DNA of 64,000 nucleotides from Aegilops tauschii subsp. strangulata. Taxonomy: Eukaryota; Streptophyta; Magnoliopsida; Poales; Poaceae. The stretch's first letter is position 1, and each line of letters starts with the position of its first letter. A model generated the notes under the pieces. It searched no databases and was not told the origin of the DNA. It saw nothing but the letters and a program-made list of their open reading frames with translations. The translations under genes and the position numbers were made by a program. The stretch covers positions 381,463,792 to 381,527,791 of the forward strand of contig NC_053035.3 of NCBI RefSeq assembly GCF_002575655.3, read 5' to 3'. Positions 12,707 to 23,498 of the stretch are shown piece after piece.

Positions 12707-12831
12707 ACCCTTGGATACCCGGTGTAGTGAATCCCATAGCTCGCAGTGCCTTTCAAATAGCGCATAACTCTCTCAAGCGCATGCCAATGATCATCTCCCG
12801 GTTTTGACACAAACCGACTCAGCTTGCTCAC
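12707..12831 (-). pseudogene. Copia RT/RNase H connection
   Basis: This short frame starts with MSKLSRF and includes the conserved GDDHWHALERVMRYLKGT block that precedes RNase H in copia polyproteins. It is joined to the RT frame by a small frame-shifting deletion near 12830 and is cut on the other side by the solo LTR. Confidence 0.85.
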
Positions 12832-13433
12832 ATCAAAAGAGATCTCGTGGCACTCGCCAAATACATAAGCGAGCCAATAATCTGAGAATACCTCAGTTGA
12901 TCTCTAGCAATCCGTCGATTCTTTCGAAGAAACACACTAGCATCATATGGAGTTGGAGAAGGCGTGCAGTCGCTATACCCAAAACGACTCAAGATCTTTT
13001 CCACATAGTGAGACTGAAGCGGTGTGATCCCACCATTCTCATCTCTCAACAGCTTGATGTTTAAGATAACATCAGCTACTCCTAGATCCTTCATCTCAAA
13101 ACAGCGAGATAAGAAATCCTTAACCTCCTTGATTAGATCAAGTTTGGTTCCAGAGATCAGTATGTCATCAACATACAAACAAAGAATAACTCCTTTGCCC
13201 CCACCATGGCGATAGTACACACACTTGTCACCATCGTTTACTACAAAGCCGACAACAGTTAATGTTCTTTCGAACTTCTCATGCCACTCCTTAGGAGGTT
13301 GTTTAAGGCCATATAAAGACTTTAATAACTTGCACACCTTTCCTTCCTGACCAGGTACTACGAAACCATCTGGCTGATCCATGTAAATTTCCTCCTTCAA
13401 CTCTCCATTGAGGAAAGCCGTCTTAAAGTCCAT
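12828..13433 (-). pseudogene. Copia reverse transcriptase, central and C-terminal part
   Basis: The 201-codon frame carries MDFKTAFLNGEL, the SLYGLKQ motif, the catalytic CLYVDDIL block and SQIIGSLMYLASATR, all diagnostic of copia RT. It is out of frame with the preceding RT segment because of a deletion of about 20 bases near 13430, where residues before the DFKTAFLNG motif are missing. The catalytic aspartates are intact, but the polyprotein cannot be read through. Confidence 0.9.
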
Positions 13434-14170
13434 GAGGCAGCCAGTGATAGTAGCACCCGAATTGTGGTCAGTCTAGCCACGGGTGAGTAAGTATCAAAGA
13501 AGTATTCACCTTCTTTCCGGGTATAACCCTTAGCCACAAGTCGTGCCTTGTACTTTTCAATTGTACCATCAGGTCTAAGCTTCTTCTTGAAGACCCACTT
13601 ACATCCTACAGGTTTGCACCCATAAGGACGGTCAGTGATCTCCCAGGTTCCGTTAGCTAAGATGGAATCCATCTCGCTACGAACAACTTCCTTCCAGTAG
13701 TCAGCATCGGGAGATGCATAGGCTTCTGAAATAGTCATGGGTGTGTCATCCACAAGGTACACAATGAAATCATCACCAAAGGACTTTGCAGTCCTCTGTC
13801 TCTTACTCCTCACAGGAGTTCCATTGTCACCCTCAACAGGATTCTCAACGTGTTCCATCGCAATGGTGGGTTCAGGAATTACAGCGAATTCCTCACTAGA
13901 TGGAGTAGGTATCTCCTGATTTGATGAACTCGACATATCCTTCATAGGAAATATGTCCTCAAAGAAAGTTGCATCATTCGACTCCATAATCGTACCAACA
14001 TGCATGTCGGATACCTCAGATTTTATTATCAAAAATCTATAACCAATGCTATGAAAAGCATAGCCGAGAAGAACACAATCCATGGTTTTTGGTCCAAGCT
14101 TGCGCTTCTTGGGAATTGGTATATTGACTTTCGCCAAACAACCCCAAGTACGTAGGTAAGAGAGTTTCAA
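13397..14170 (-). pseudogene. Copia integrase C-terminal region and start of RT
   Basis: The 257-codon frame opens with the post-integrase motif SYLRTWGCLAKV and the LGYAFHSIGYRF segment. It passes through a low-complexity linker and enters RT at GCKWVFKKKLRPDGTIEKYK and ARLVAKGYTRKEG. A short deletion before it removes the usual residues linking integrase to SYLRTWG and shifts the frame relative to the upstream ORF. The last 15 or so residues are out-of-frame translation. Confidence 0.9.
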
Positions 14171-16107
14171 CCTTTTGGTGTCATGGCTTTATGCTTTGTG
14201 GGAACTCGGTTTAGGACATGACACGCAGTCATTAGCGCCTCCCCCCACCATTCCTCGGAGAGACCCGATGTGTCCAACATGGTGTTAACCATATCAGTTA
14301 GAGTTTGGTTTTTTCTTCCGGCTACCCCATTTGACTGGGGTGAGTAGGGAGGCGTCCTCTCATGGATTAAATCATGTTCCGCACATAACAAATCAAATTC
14401 ATTGGAAAAATACTCTCCACCATGATCAGACCTAAGCCGTTTAATTTTTTGATCAAGTTGGTTCTCTGCCTCAGCTTTATAGTTTTTGAAGAAAGTTAAA
14501 GCCTCATCTTTTGATTTCAGAAGATACACATAACAATATCTAGTGGAGTCATCAATCAACGTCATGAAGTATCTCTTTCCACCTTTTGTCAACACACCAT
14601 TCATCTCACAATGATCGGAATGTATAAGATCTAGTGGCGCCAAGTCTCTTGCCTCTGCAGTCTTATGGGACTTGCGAGGTTGCTTAGCTTGCACACATAC
14701 TTGGCACTTGGAGCCTTTGACAGTAGAGATTTTCGGAATTAAATTCATATTGGCTAGCCGCGTCATGCAACCAAAGTTAATATGACAAAGTCGTGAATGC
14801 CAAATATCAGACTCATTATTGTGGCAAACATTATTAATAACTTTAGTGCAAATATCTGACAAAGACAGGCGGAACAAGCCTCCGCTCTCATAGCCTTTTC
14901 CAACAAATTGTCCATACTTAGAAATTACAACTTTATTGGACTCGAAAACCAACTTAAAACCATCTCGACATAAACGGGAACCGCTAACGAGATTTTTATT
15001 GATGGACGACACATGATGAACGTTCTTCAGACGCACGGTCTTCCCCGAAGTAAACTTCATATCGACCGTATCGACACCTCGAACGATGGCATGTGACCCG
15101 TTCCCCATCAGCACGGGAGAAGTCCCTGTGACCTGGTAATAAGAAAACATAGAGGCGTCAGCACAAACATGTACATTGGCACCGGTGTCAATTAACCAAT
15201 CAGGAGATTGAAATACTGAAAGGATGGTAGGAAGAATACCGTACCCAGATTCCTTCATATCAGTATCACCAATGACAACATTAGCGGACTTGTCGCTCTT
15301 CTCATGTTCGCGCTCCTCAAAGCAGTTAGGACACTTCGGAGCCCAGTGATTAGGATCACCGCAGACATGGCAAAATCCCTTCCCCTTCTTGTGAGAATTC
15401 TTCTTGAAGTTGGTAGAATGTGACGGCTTGTTGTTTGTATCAAACTTGCCTTTGCCCCAAGTTTTGTTCTTGTTGTTTTTGAACTTGTTGGGCTGGAAGT
15501 TCTTCTTCTGTACCATGTGGGCACTAGAAGCTCCCTCAGCAACTCGAGCACTTGTGTCATTTGCTCTCGCCTTCTCTTCAACATCAAGAGTACCAATGAG
15601 ATCCGCAACGGAAAACTCCTGTCTCTTGTGTTTCAGGGAAGTAGCAAAATTGTTCCACAAAGGTGGAAGCTTGGCAATGCTGCCTCCGGCAACAAATTTG
15701 TCCGGCAACACACACTTGAAGTACTCAATTTCCTTTGCGAGCGATTGTATCTCATGATCTTGTTGTGCAACAGAGCGCTCATCAGTCATCTTGTAGTCAT
15801 AAAATTGCTCCATGACGTACAACTCGCTGCCGGCGTCCGAGGCACCAAACTTGGCCTCGAGCGCAGCCCACATGTCTTTGCCGTTGTCAAACGACATATA
15901 CGAATCCACAATGGAATCATCAAGAACACTCAAAAGAGCGCCTTTAAAGAGAGTATCGATCTTCTCAAAAGCTTCCAGCTGTGCTGGATTAAGATCGCCC
16001 TCAGGCTTGTCCTTAGTGGCGTCATAGCAGCACATGGTCTGAAACCAGTAGACTGCTCTCGTGCACCACCTCTTATATTGCACCCCCTTAAAGGCAGGCG
16101 GCTTCAA
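14167..16107 (-). pseudogene. Copia gag-protease-integrase frame
   Basis: A 646-codon open frame holds gag (roughly residues 1-230), a CCHC zinc knuckle (CHVCGDPNHWAPKC, near residue 242), the aspartic protease active site WLIDTGANVHVC (near 301), the integrase HHCC zinc domain (HSRLCHINFG then CQVCVQAK), and the integrase core with DLIHSDHCE, LIDDSTRY and LRSDHGGEY (near 555). This part is uninterrupted, but the frame stops at the linker to RT. The first ATG is close to the 5' LTR; similarity may begin slightly upstream, without a start codon. Confidence 0.93.
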
Positions 16108-16158
16108 ATTCGCAGCAAAACCACTCGGAGTAAATTACCTATGATCAGGTTTTTGGAT

Positions 16159-16969
16159 TGTTGAAAATATGAGCAAATTACTACGAGATTTAATCCGAAT
16201 AAACAGAACATAAATCAGGACAGCAATAGCAGAGATTAAACTAATCATGCGAACTAGCATAGTAGATGAACAAATCACATCTAGGGCACATACTAGAAAT
16301 ATGAATTCTACCATGATCTCGAACAAGAAGAATAGAATTACATACGGTGCAGCGGGAGCAGCACCGCCGGTGTTGGTGTTGTCGCCCATGTCGTCGAGGA
16401 TGAGGTTGCCAAGGTCGGGGAAGAAGTCATCGTTGGCGAAGTCGCGCGAGTGCGCTCCCCAAAAACCTGATCGCCCCTCTCCCGTACAGGATCACGAGAG
16501 GCGGGGTACCGGAGGCCTGCTGTCCCTTCTTGCGGTGCACGCCGAAAGGAGGGATGGAGAAGACTTGCTTGGCGGTGCAATGATCTGGAATGATGGTAAA
16601 CGGTTCAGTAATTAACACGTCCGTTAATTATTAATTAATGACTCGTTAATTTTCCCGAGCAGCAAAAATATAGACAACGTGCATAGCTCTGTCCTCGGCT
16701 CGGCTCAATCCCGCAACCCGCAACCCGCGGCGCGTCGTGACGTGGCGAGGCGAGCGAGGAGGAGCGCGCGTGTAGGTCTCCTCTTCTCATGCTCATACAA
16801 GTGATAGAAGAGCTCATCTTGTAAAGAAGTGCAAGTCTCACTCAACTTCTGTGGTGGGACTAAACTTTAGTCTCGCTCACTCCACTCACATGTGTGCATG
16901 AATGGGTCAAGAGAATTTCAAAATTTTAGTTGGGCTTTGGGCCAAAGGCTTACTGGCAAAATTCCAACA
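16159..16969 (-). repeat. 5' LTR of the copia element (811 bp)
   Basis: It starts TGTTGAAAA and ends TTCCAACA, aligning with the LTR at 8985-9927 but missing about 130 bases. The 50 bases between this LTR and the gag start contain no recognisable tRNA-complementary sequence. Confidence 0.9.
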
Positions 16970-17342
16970 GGGGCACTCTAGTGTAACACGTGGAGCTATT
17001 AACTCTTAATCATGTTCGGTGTATGCAACCAAACAACATGCACTAGTATGAGTACAGACAATGCGAGCAACCAAACACGGTACATAGAGGTATTACTATG
17101 ATGCAAGAAGACGGGAGGCAACCAATTAACATACAAATGATGGTTTTTTTCATGCATATGCTCAATCAGGACCAACTGACACAAATATGCAAGGGAAAAA
17201 AACCATGCCGAAGCCGAGCAACCAAACGCGCCCATAAGTCCACCGGTCCCAAATGTGAAATGCATTACTACACAGCATCCCACCGTGCAACGCCCATCTC
17301 CGTGCCTGGTCGCTAACAAGCTCGCTAGTTTCGTCACGCGAG
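16970..17342. other. Spacer between the copia element and the RING gene
   Basis: No gene is seen. The motif GCAACCAAAC recurs (about 17026, 17069 and 17218). The stretch ends in a segment whose reverse complement starts GGGCGCGTTTGGTTGC, resembling the ends of small hAT/Tourist-like MITEs. A complete inverted-repeat element could not be delimited. It forms the 3' flank of the RING gene. Confidence 0.3.
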
Positions 17343-17948
17343 CTAAATCGACACATGCCGCCTCCCGCCACCGTCTACAATCACCCGCACCACCGCGATA
17401 GCGGGCGCCGGTCGTGCACAGTCCGCGGCCAGGACGCTCTCGTCGGCCTCGGCGAACGGCGCCTGCCTGCACGTGGGGCACGTCGGCCGCGCCGCCAGCC
17501 ACCGGTCGATGCAGAGGGCGTGGAACCCGTGGTTGCAGCGCGGCAGCACGCGCACCTGCTCCCCGCGCACGAACTCGGCGAGGCAGATGGCGCACTCCGA
17601 CCGCGACGACCCGGCCAGCTCGAGCCCCGCCGAGTAAGCCAGGCACGGGAGCGCCAGGGCCCCCCGGTTCCTGCCGCCGCGCCTTCCACCCCCGCGCGGA
17701 GCCGGCTCATGCAGGCCGCCGCCAGCGCCGAACCACGCGCGGCCGGTGACGCGTAGCAAGGACTGCAGGACGACGTGGAGCGCGATCGTGGCGAAGAGGC
17801 CGCAAACGAGGATCGCGAGAACGAGTACGGCGTTGGCGCTGAGCCAGGTGAACGCGCGCTCGGCGTCGGCAGAGGCCGCCGGCCACGCCTCGGGGGTAGC
17901 AATGCCGGGCGCCGCCGGGGCAGGTGACGGGCTAGGCGCTGGCGCCAT
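17343..17948 (-). CDS. RING-H2 finger E3 ubiquitin ligase, ATL family
   Basis: This is a single-exon gene of 201 residues. Residues about 38-62 form one hydrophobic membrane segment after an Ala/Pro-rich N-terminus, and a basic Gly/Arg stretch (about 85-96) follows it. The ligands C119, C122, C138, H140, H143, C146, C157 and C160 give the C-x2-C-x15-C-x-H-x2-H-x2-C-x10-C-x2-C RING-H2 pattern, with the Pro after the sixth zinc-ligand region and the Trp (W150) expected for E2 contact. One transmembrane helix plus RING-H2 is the ATL architecture; members attach ubiquitin to targets at membranes, often in stress or defence responses. The target is not deducible. The start ATG at 17948 is the first in frame and has a TATA box about 140 bases upstream. 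The frame is intact and GC-rich, unlike the surrounding transposon DNA. Confidence 0.93.
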   Translation of the reverse strand: MAPAPSPSPAPAAPGIATPEAWPAASADAERAFTWLSANAVLVLAILVCGLFATIALHVVLQSLLRVTGRAWFGAGGGLHEPAPRGGGRRGGRNRGALALPCLAYSAGLELAGSSRSECAICLAEFVRGEQVRVLPRCNHGFHALCIDRWLAARPTCPTCRQAPFAEADESVLAADCARPAPAIAVVRVIVDGGGRRHVSI

Positions 17949-18083
17949 GACGTAGCGCGGACGCGCTCCCCTCCGTGACGGCTCGAGCGAGACGCCGCGA
18001 GGTGTTCTGCATGCGCAGGAGGAGAGCGGTCGTGTCTCGAGCGTGAGTGGGAGTGTGCTGGCAGCGGTGCGCGGATCCGCCTC

Positions 18084-18093
18084 CCATATATAG
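18084..18093 (-). promoter_or_regulatory. TATA box of the RING-H2 gene
   Basis: The minus strand reads CTATATATGG at this point, about 136-145 bases before the ATG at 17948. This is a sensible distance for transcription starting near 18055 with a leader of about 100 bases. Confidence 0.65.
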
Positions 18094-19112
18094 AGGTCGA
18101 CGGAGTGACAGGAACATGAGTAGACGATCTGGGATGTGATCTCAGCCGGGATAGACTAATCAGAGATATTTGGAGTCGCAACCTGTCGAGGAGTACGTGT
18201 TTAATTAGTCGGCAAAACAAAGGTAGTGCTACGTTCTGCGTGGATGCACGGTAGGTGCAGCCAAGATGAGATGCACCATGCAGGGAGTGGGGAAGACGTA
18301 CGCCAGCATGCATGTGAGGATCCATGAGATGAGACGCCTCTTGCATCGATTCGTAAGCCACAAAAATTGTGGTTCTTGGTTGTCTGCATCCGTAATGTTT
18401 TTATGATATTTCGTTGTTGCAAAGGCGGGGTGTAATTGGTATCTCTGTGATATTAATATATTTTCATTGTCGAATTTTTTTTATGATTTTGTGTCCGAGA
18501 ACGAACTGACACACGTGGTATTGGCACGGAAACTGGAAACTCGTCATTTGCAGAGTATATAGATGTTGGATTATTTCACATGGTCTCTACTCTCTCTACA
18601 CCCAAAATACTGGAGTGTTTCACCTGTGATGATGGCCTTTTCCATTAGCAAAACGTAAGTTAGCAAAAGGTGTGAAACTGTCGACCGAATGGCTTTTACA
18701 ACAAAACTGGTCGCAAAGGTCAATCAATCTGGATCACGAGCCGCACTTAATCGGCTCTCGCATGATTTGCAACCAAAAGAACCCATCAGGAGCGAGCAAA
18801 TTGGGGTTCTCGGGAGCCTCCACTAAGTACGACCCGTAGGCGCACGGGAGGACCGCACGTGGCCGCGGAGCGGCCAGATTGGCGGTGACTTGTCAACTCG
18901 TGAATGGTCCTCGAGACCACATGAGTCCACATCAGCATCCTACGTGTCTCTACCAGGAGTCCCGGCCTTCCTGGCCGAGCGGCCACGCAATTCTCATCTC
19001 GCGGGCTACCATGGGCCCGTGTGTGTGTGTGTGTTGTTGAGCAGATGCCCTTTTTTTTCAAAGCTCTAAAAAAAGAAGATGCCCTCGATCTACAAAGGAG
19101 AGAAAAATATAA
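18094..19112. other. Upstream region of the RING gene; no gene seen
   Basis: There is no recognisable coding sequence or repeat boundary, and the short frames lack homology. Distal promoter elements of the RING gene would lie here. A (GT)n run occurs near 19018-19034. Confidence 0.4.
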
Positions 19113-19358
19113 TACTACCTCCGTCCCTAAAAAAGATGTAGCCTAAGTTCAGTAAAAAACCATCTATATTTATGCTTGACCAAATATATAGATAACTATA
19201 AGATTATATAAATATATTATGAAAATATCAAATGGTGTATATGTTTATATTATATTAATATTTTATCTTCATATTTTCGTATATATGCTTAGTCAACTTT
19301 GAAAACATCGAATGTTTGACTTAATTTATATGACATCTATTTGAGTACAGAGAGAGTA
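19113..19358. mobile_element. Stowaway-like MITE (Tc1/mariner)
   Basis: About 246 bases lie between TACTACCTCCGTCCCTAAA and an imperfect inverted copy ending GAGAGAGTA. Both ends carry the dinucleotide TA, the mariner target duplication. The CTCCGTCCC-type end is characteristic of Triticeae Stowaway elements. It is AT-rich inside with no ORF. Confidence 0.75.
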
Positions 19359-19960
19359 CATATTTAACCATATGAGGTTAGCCTAAAATAACTGATAAAA
19401 AAATATTTTATTTTAAAAAATGGAAACGGGCTTTTTTTTACATTTTCTATGCACAGCTACCACCATGCAGATAAATTCGCCTCTCTTTCTAGTTAAAGCG
19501 CAAAAAAATGAGGTTTTGATGGATTTCAAGTATTCAACTCTGCCAAATGGAGGCTTGCTTCACATTTGGACTTACGCAAAAACAAATTACTGGAAAGATG
19601 TCTATGAAACTTTGAGAAAATGTCGACATTTGTTTCCTTTTTTTAATTTGGCAAAGAAAAACAGAGTACATTGGAGTTACATATATTAGCGAGACTCTGG
19701 CTCTACTTCATGGTCTTTTGTTGGCACACACCATTTGCATGTAACATGATGGTCTTCTGTTGGCACACGCTATTTGGATATAATTGGATGATCGTAAACT
19801 CAGATAGCATAGATAAAAACTATGAGTGATGGTGCATTGTCCATTGCTCCGACATTAGTGGTATATGGCAATCATAACAATCACATGGCGATGGCATTCA
19901 TGCTAATTAAATTTGAGCATTGTTGGTGAAAATTAAATTTGGCAAGCAATACTTTAGATA
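19359..19960. other. No feature recognised
   Basis: AT-rich sequence. An 89-codon frame at 19420-19689 shows no known domain and no promoter context, so it is left uncalled. Confidence 0.4.
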
Positions 19961-20230
19961 GGAAGACAGAATGTCTCTGTCGGGTGCCCTTCACCTCAGG
20001 ATACTTGGGCAGAATGGTGGTTCTCAGCTAGGAAGAGCTTTGTGAAGAAGGACAAGAGAGGTTTTGATTCGCTAGTTATCTTGATTGTTGGAACCTTTGG
20101 AAACCAAGAAATGCTCGAGTCTTTGTGTGGCTGCATCTACCGGTGCCGGACTTGGTGGAGCTCATTTTCAATGATTGGGAGGATTAGAGAAGGGCGGTTG
20201 TTGGTGGATTCGATATTTTTCTGAGAAGTT
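19961..20230 (+). pseudogene. LINE ORF2 C-terminal remnant
   Basis: Two frames together give the typical C-terminus of plant L1-type ORF2. One has ARKSFVKKDKRGFDSLVILI; after a one-base shift comes WNLWKPRNARVF. The WxLWKxRNARVF block is the hallmark of this region. The remnant is frameshifted and flanked by unrecognised sequence, so it is dead. Confidence 0.7.
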
Positions 20231-21815
20231 AGTCTCAGGATAGAGTGTGTGTGTCCTACTTGTGTGTTATCATCTTTCACCAAGTATGTTCTAATCTATA
20301 TATTTTGTATTCTATAAAAATATGGTACGTTTTTTGTGTGCTCTAACAAAACTGATTGAGGGGCTTAATTATCACTGAAATTTTTATAGATTTTAGGAGT
20401 AACTTGAGAAGATTATTGGGAGAACAATGGTATGTAAGCACTAAACATTGACTACCACCTAATCAAATACAGAGGGAGGAGGAAGTAGTATAATCAAATC
20501 TACAATTTGGCATATTTCCGATCAACGTCATCAGAACCGAACTAGAGGTGTTCAATCAAGGAAGCCCAAGAATGAAGGATTTTCTATCATTTTTGTTTTA
20601 AAATAAAAATGCAGTTAAATTAAATTTCTATATAAATGTATACAGGAAGCGAATGTAGTTATTCATTGGGTGTGCGTGTGTGCATTGGTTAGCTTATTTG
20701 GTTGGGTTTCTTTCATCGGATGAAAAAACCTTCACGGGCAAAAACTTTAGTTAATTCTTCTTGGTTCCTGCTCAATGGAAGGACGTGTAGAACTTTTGCA
20801 CATTCTCTACTAAAATACATATTTCTGGGCTGGTCTTCGCTGCCAATGAACACATGTATACCCTGTAGCAATGTGCACCACATTCCCTGCAAGCAAACTT
20901 ATATATGTGCATCATTGTTTCCTTGTTTTCCTGTTGCTACTTTCTCAATGAACATGCTTAAGATAAAAATTTATTTGTGTGATTGCACATCATCCCTAAG
21001 TCGAATGAAACTGTCACTAGTAAACATGTAAAGTTTCCAAAACACAAAATACATGGAGAAGGAAAAAAAACAATATTGAGTCTTAAGTAAGTGGGATGTT
21101 ATTAAGACTCGCTTTGGCGTTTGCTAATAAAGTATATTTTGTTGTAAGAAAGACTTGTAACATGCCCTGTTCTGGTGGCACAATGTCGTTCGGTGGTCAC
21201 GAAGCCTCGAGATAATTTTCATTATATTTGGGGTGCTTTGTACTTCCGGTGAACTTTTACAGTAGATCGAGATCTTTCTGCAGAAAATATAAATTGATTG
21301 ACACAACTTTTTTGCCACATTTTTTTCTAAAGATTCTTCCCCCAGAATTACAAAACAAAATTGGTTTTGTGGATTAAATCCAAATATACTCCACTTACCA
21401 TCCATGTGGCAAACCCACATCCAATACCTGTGTCCATGTGGTGCATCAATTGAAGCAGAGGCCTAGGGAATGTCCCTCTTTTCGAAAGAAAATGTGACAA
21501 AACCATCATCCGAAACTGTGCAAGGGATTTATTTGCGCACACAAAATGGAATTCACAGAGGGGAGGTTGATGTCTGAAAAAAAGCAAGCTGGAGAGCAAG
21601 ATGTTTCTATATTGCAGAGTTAATTATTATACTTGTTCGGGAAGGTTGTCTTAGTGTTAAAATGAAGCAATTGAGGATTTCCTAATGAACTATTTTTTTT
21701 CAAAAACAAAGTTTGTTAGGGAATCCGAGTGAGTAGGTGAGGTACGAGAAATGAGGGGGCGGAGTTTTGAGAAACTAGAATCGAACCACATTGAGAAAAT
21801 ATGCTCCGTTGCATA
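20231..21815. other. No feature recognised
   Basis: About 1.6 kb of AT-rich DNA with no confident coding region, repeat end or RNA gene. Frames at 20702-21031 and 21124-21420 have no recognised domain. Confidence 0.4.
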
Positions 21816-22187
21816 GTATTTTTTTAATGGAACGCCATCATGGCAACTTTATTGATTCGGTAGAATAGTTACATTGTTTGAGAGAGTAGCAATCAGGAAG
21901 TCAGGGGTTTCATCGACCCAATCACAGGAAAGTTTATTATCATATGCAAATTTATCTAAAACATGAGCTACCTCATTGGCTTTCCTAATGCAATGCAGAA
22001 AGTCCACCGATCCAGTCATCCCTTTTGTGCTAAAACACTCGAGGTAGACTGTTATTGTTTCACTCCAAGTTGTGTCTTGGCCAGCACATGCATTAATCAC
22101 CTCCATCAAGTCTGCTTCAATTTCTACCACATGAAATCCCAAACTATTGGCTAAGATTATGCCATGTTTCATCGCAATTGCTTTGCT
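21816..22187 (-). pseudogene. LINE-type RNase H domain, 3' end of a non-LTR element
   Basis: The frame 21849-22172 encodes the RNase H-like (RVT_3) tail seen in plant LINE ORF2: MKHGIILANSLGF, VEIEADLMEVINAC, then CIRKANEVAHVLDKFA and CDWVDETPDFL. Downstream on the minus strand there is an AATAAAGTTGCC polyadenylation-like motif and an A-run at about 21816-21830, as at LINE 3' ends. The domain is 5'-truncated. A stand-alone RVT_3 gene is a less likely alternative. Confidence 0.7.
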
Positions 22188-22372
22188 ATATGGGTATCAA
22201 TAGTGGGGAAAGTAGTTGACATATCTCTCATTTGACGTGTAGTTTGTGCTCGATGATTAAGCGAGGAAAGAAGTTGACATACACATGCAAGTGCAAAAGA
22301 GGCCATCTCAAAAAATAAGTGCAAAAGAGGAGGACAATATGCCACATTAGCTTGTTTTGTACTATTGTCACG

Positions 22373-23080
22373 AGTACTTTTTCTTTTCGACAAATGACAC
22401 TTTATTAATTCAAAATGTAGCATTAGAAAATACAATGTCATAAGCATATACCCGGCTTATATATGATTAGGATGCATACCGCTAACACTGACACAAGCAC
22501 ACAAGAAACATAAAAGCATTGGTCACATACTCACAGTTAAGTCATCGTAGACCGAAACTAGGCTAGGGTAAAGGGTGTGGAGCTTATCCGTAGACAATGT
22601 CGTCATCTATGTTGGGTAAAAACATCCTGACCGTCTGCTCCAAATGCGTACACACCGCAATAAACAGTGGCCGATGTTCCAGTCGTTATACTACATAAGA
22701 CCATGTCCAACGTAGGCTGGTATATAGCCTGCAAAGGAGATGAATTTTAACCATTAAACACCATGTCAACTCTACATAGCCATGGCGAGCATAATAAAGT
22801 AGACGACCGCATCCATATAAATGACTAAAGTTATGTAAAATTTGATCTAACCAGTGACCATATAAGTTGACAACATTGTGAGGTGGATATAAGATTGATG
22901 CAATACCACGAGTACCTAGGCGATGAAGAAAGTGGACCACAATCTATTTGGACTACACGCATTTGGGCTTCCTTTTCTAAAGGGCCGCCGTTACACGCCT
23001 CCATCAATTTTTGAGTTGTTTCTTCCAATAGCAGAAATTCTTCTAGAGTTCTAACTTTTTTTTCTTTAGGATTTGCGGAG
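22373..23080 (-). pseudogene. Second LINE 3' remnant
   Basis: On the minus strand a broken frame includes WLCRVDMVF and SPLQAIYQPTLDMV, matching the LINE zf-RVT tail pattern (WLxRNDxVF... LQVIYxxTHW). It ends with AATAAAGTGTCATTTGTCG and an A-rich tail at about 22373-22390. Several in-frame stops are present. The family call rests on pattern recognition only. Confidence 0.5.
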
Positions 23081-23173
23081 TTCTAACATCTGAACACTCA
23101 ACAGACAGATGTTCAGAGAGTTTCCTATTAAAGAAGCAACAAATCACAGTTACCGAACTGCTCATTTGAATTA

Positions 23174-23470
23174 GGGCCTCTTTGATTTGCAGGATTTTAA
23201 AAGCGCGGGAATAGAAAAATATAGGATTGGAATGTCATGCTCATCTCAATCTTACATAATTTTGGGTTGTTTGACTGAATCATAGGATAAACAAAGAATT
23301 CTTTCAAAGTGGTTTTGAGTGGATGCTATAAATCCCAAGTACAAAGAAATCCTTAAGAAAAATTCCTATAGGATTCAATCCTGTGAATCAAACAACCAAC
23401 ATAGCGAAAAATTCCTAAGGTTTCTAATCCTCCAAAATGCCTATGAAAATACTTTGAATCAAAGGAGCCC
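23174..23470. mobile_element. Tourist-like MITE (PIF/Harbinger)
   Basis: The ends GGGCCTCTTTGATT and AATCAAAGGAGCCC are imperfect inverted repeats. Both are flanked by the trinucleotide TTA (23171-23173 and 23471-23473), the PIF/Harbinger target duplication. It is 297 bp with no ORF and lies 28 bases past the stop codon of the PPR gene, so it probably forms part of that gene's 3' untranslated region or terminator. Confidence 0.8.
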
Positions 23471-23498
23471 TTAATCTGCTTCACTTTGCTAATCACAT

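Larger units (their letters stand above)
8985..16969 (-). mobile_element. Ty1/copia retrotransposon, both LTRs present, inactive
   Basis: LTRs at 8985-9927 and 16159-16969 flank a minus-strand gag-protease-integrase-RT-RNase H region, the copia domain order. The 5-base flanks GAGGC (8980-8984) and GGGGC (16970-16974) differ at one position and fit a target-site duplication. The coding region carries three frame breaks and is interrupted by a solo LTR at 10964-12701. No recognisable primer-binding site survives next to the 5' LTR. Confidence 0.92.

Noticed and set aside
8985..16969. A primer-binding site next to the 5' LTR of the copia element
   Set aside because: The bases left of 16159 (reverse: ATCCAAAAACCTGATCATAGG) do not match initiator-Met or another common plant primer tRNA end, so no PBS is called.
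17381..18361. 326-codon minus-strand ORF overlapping the RING gene
   Set aside because: A shadow frame of the real gene, which has the RING-H2 pattern and its own TATA box.
19420..19689. 89-codon plus-strand ORF
   Set aside because: AT-rich, no recognised domain, no promoter or neighbour context; consistent with chance.
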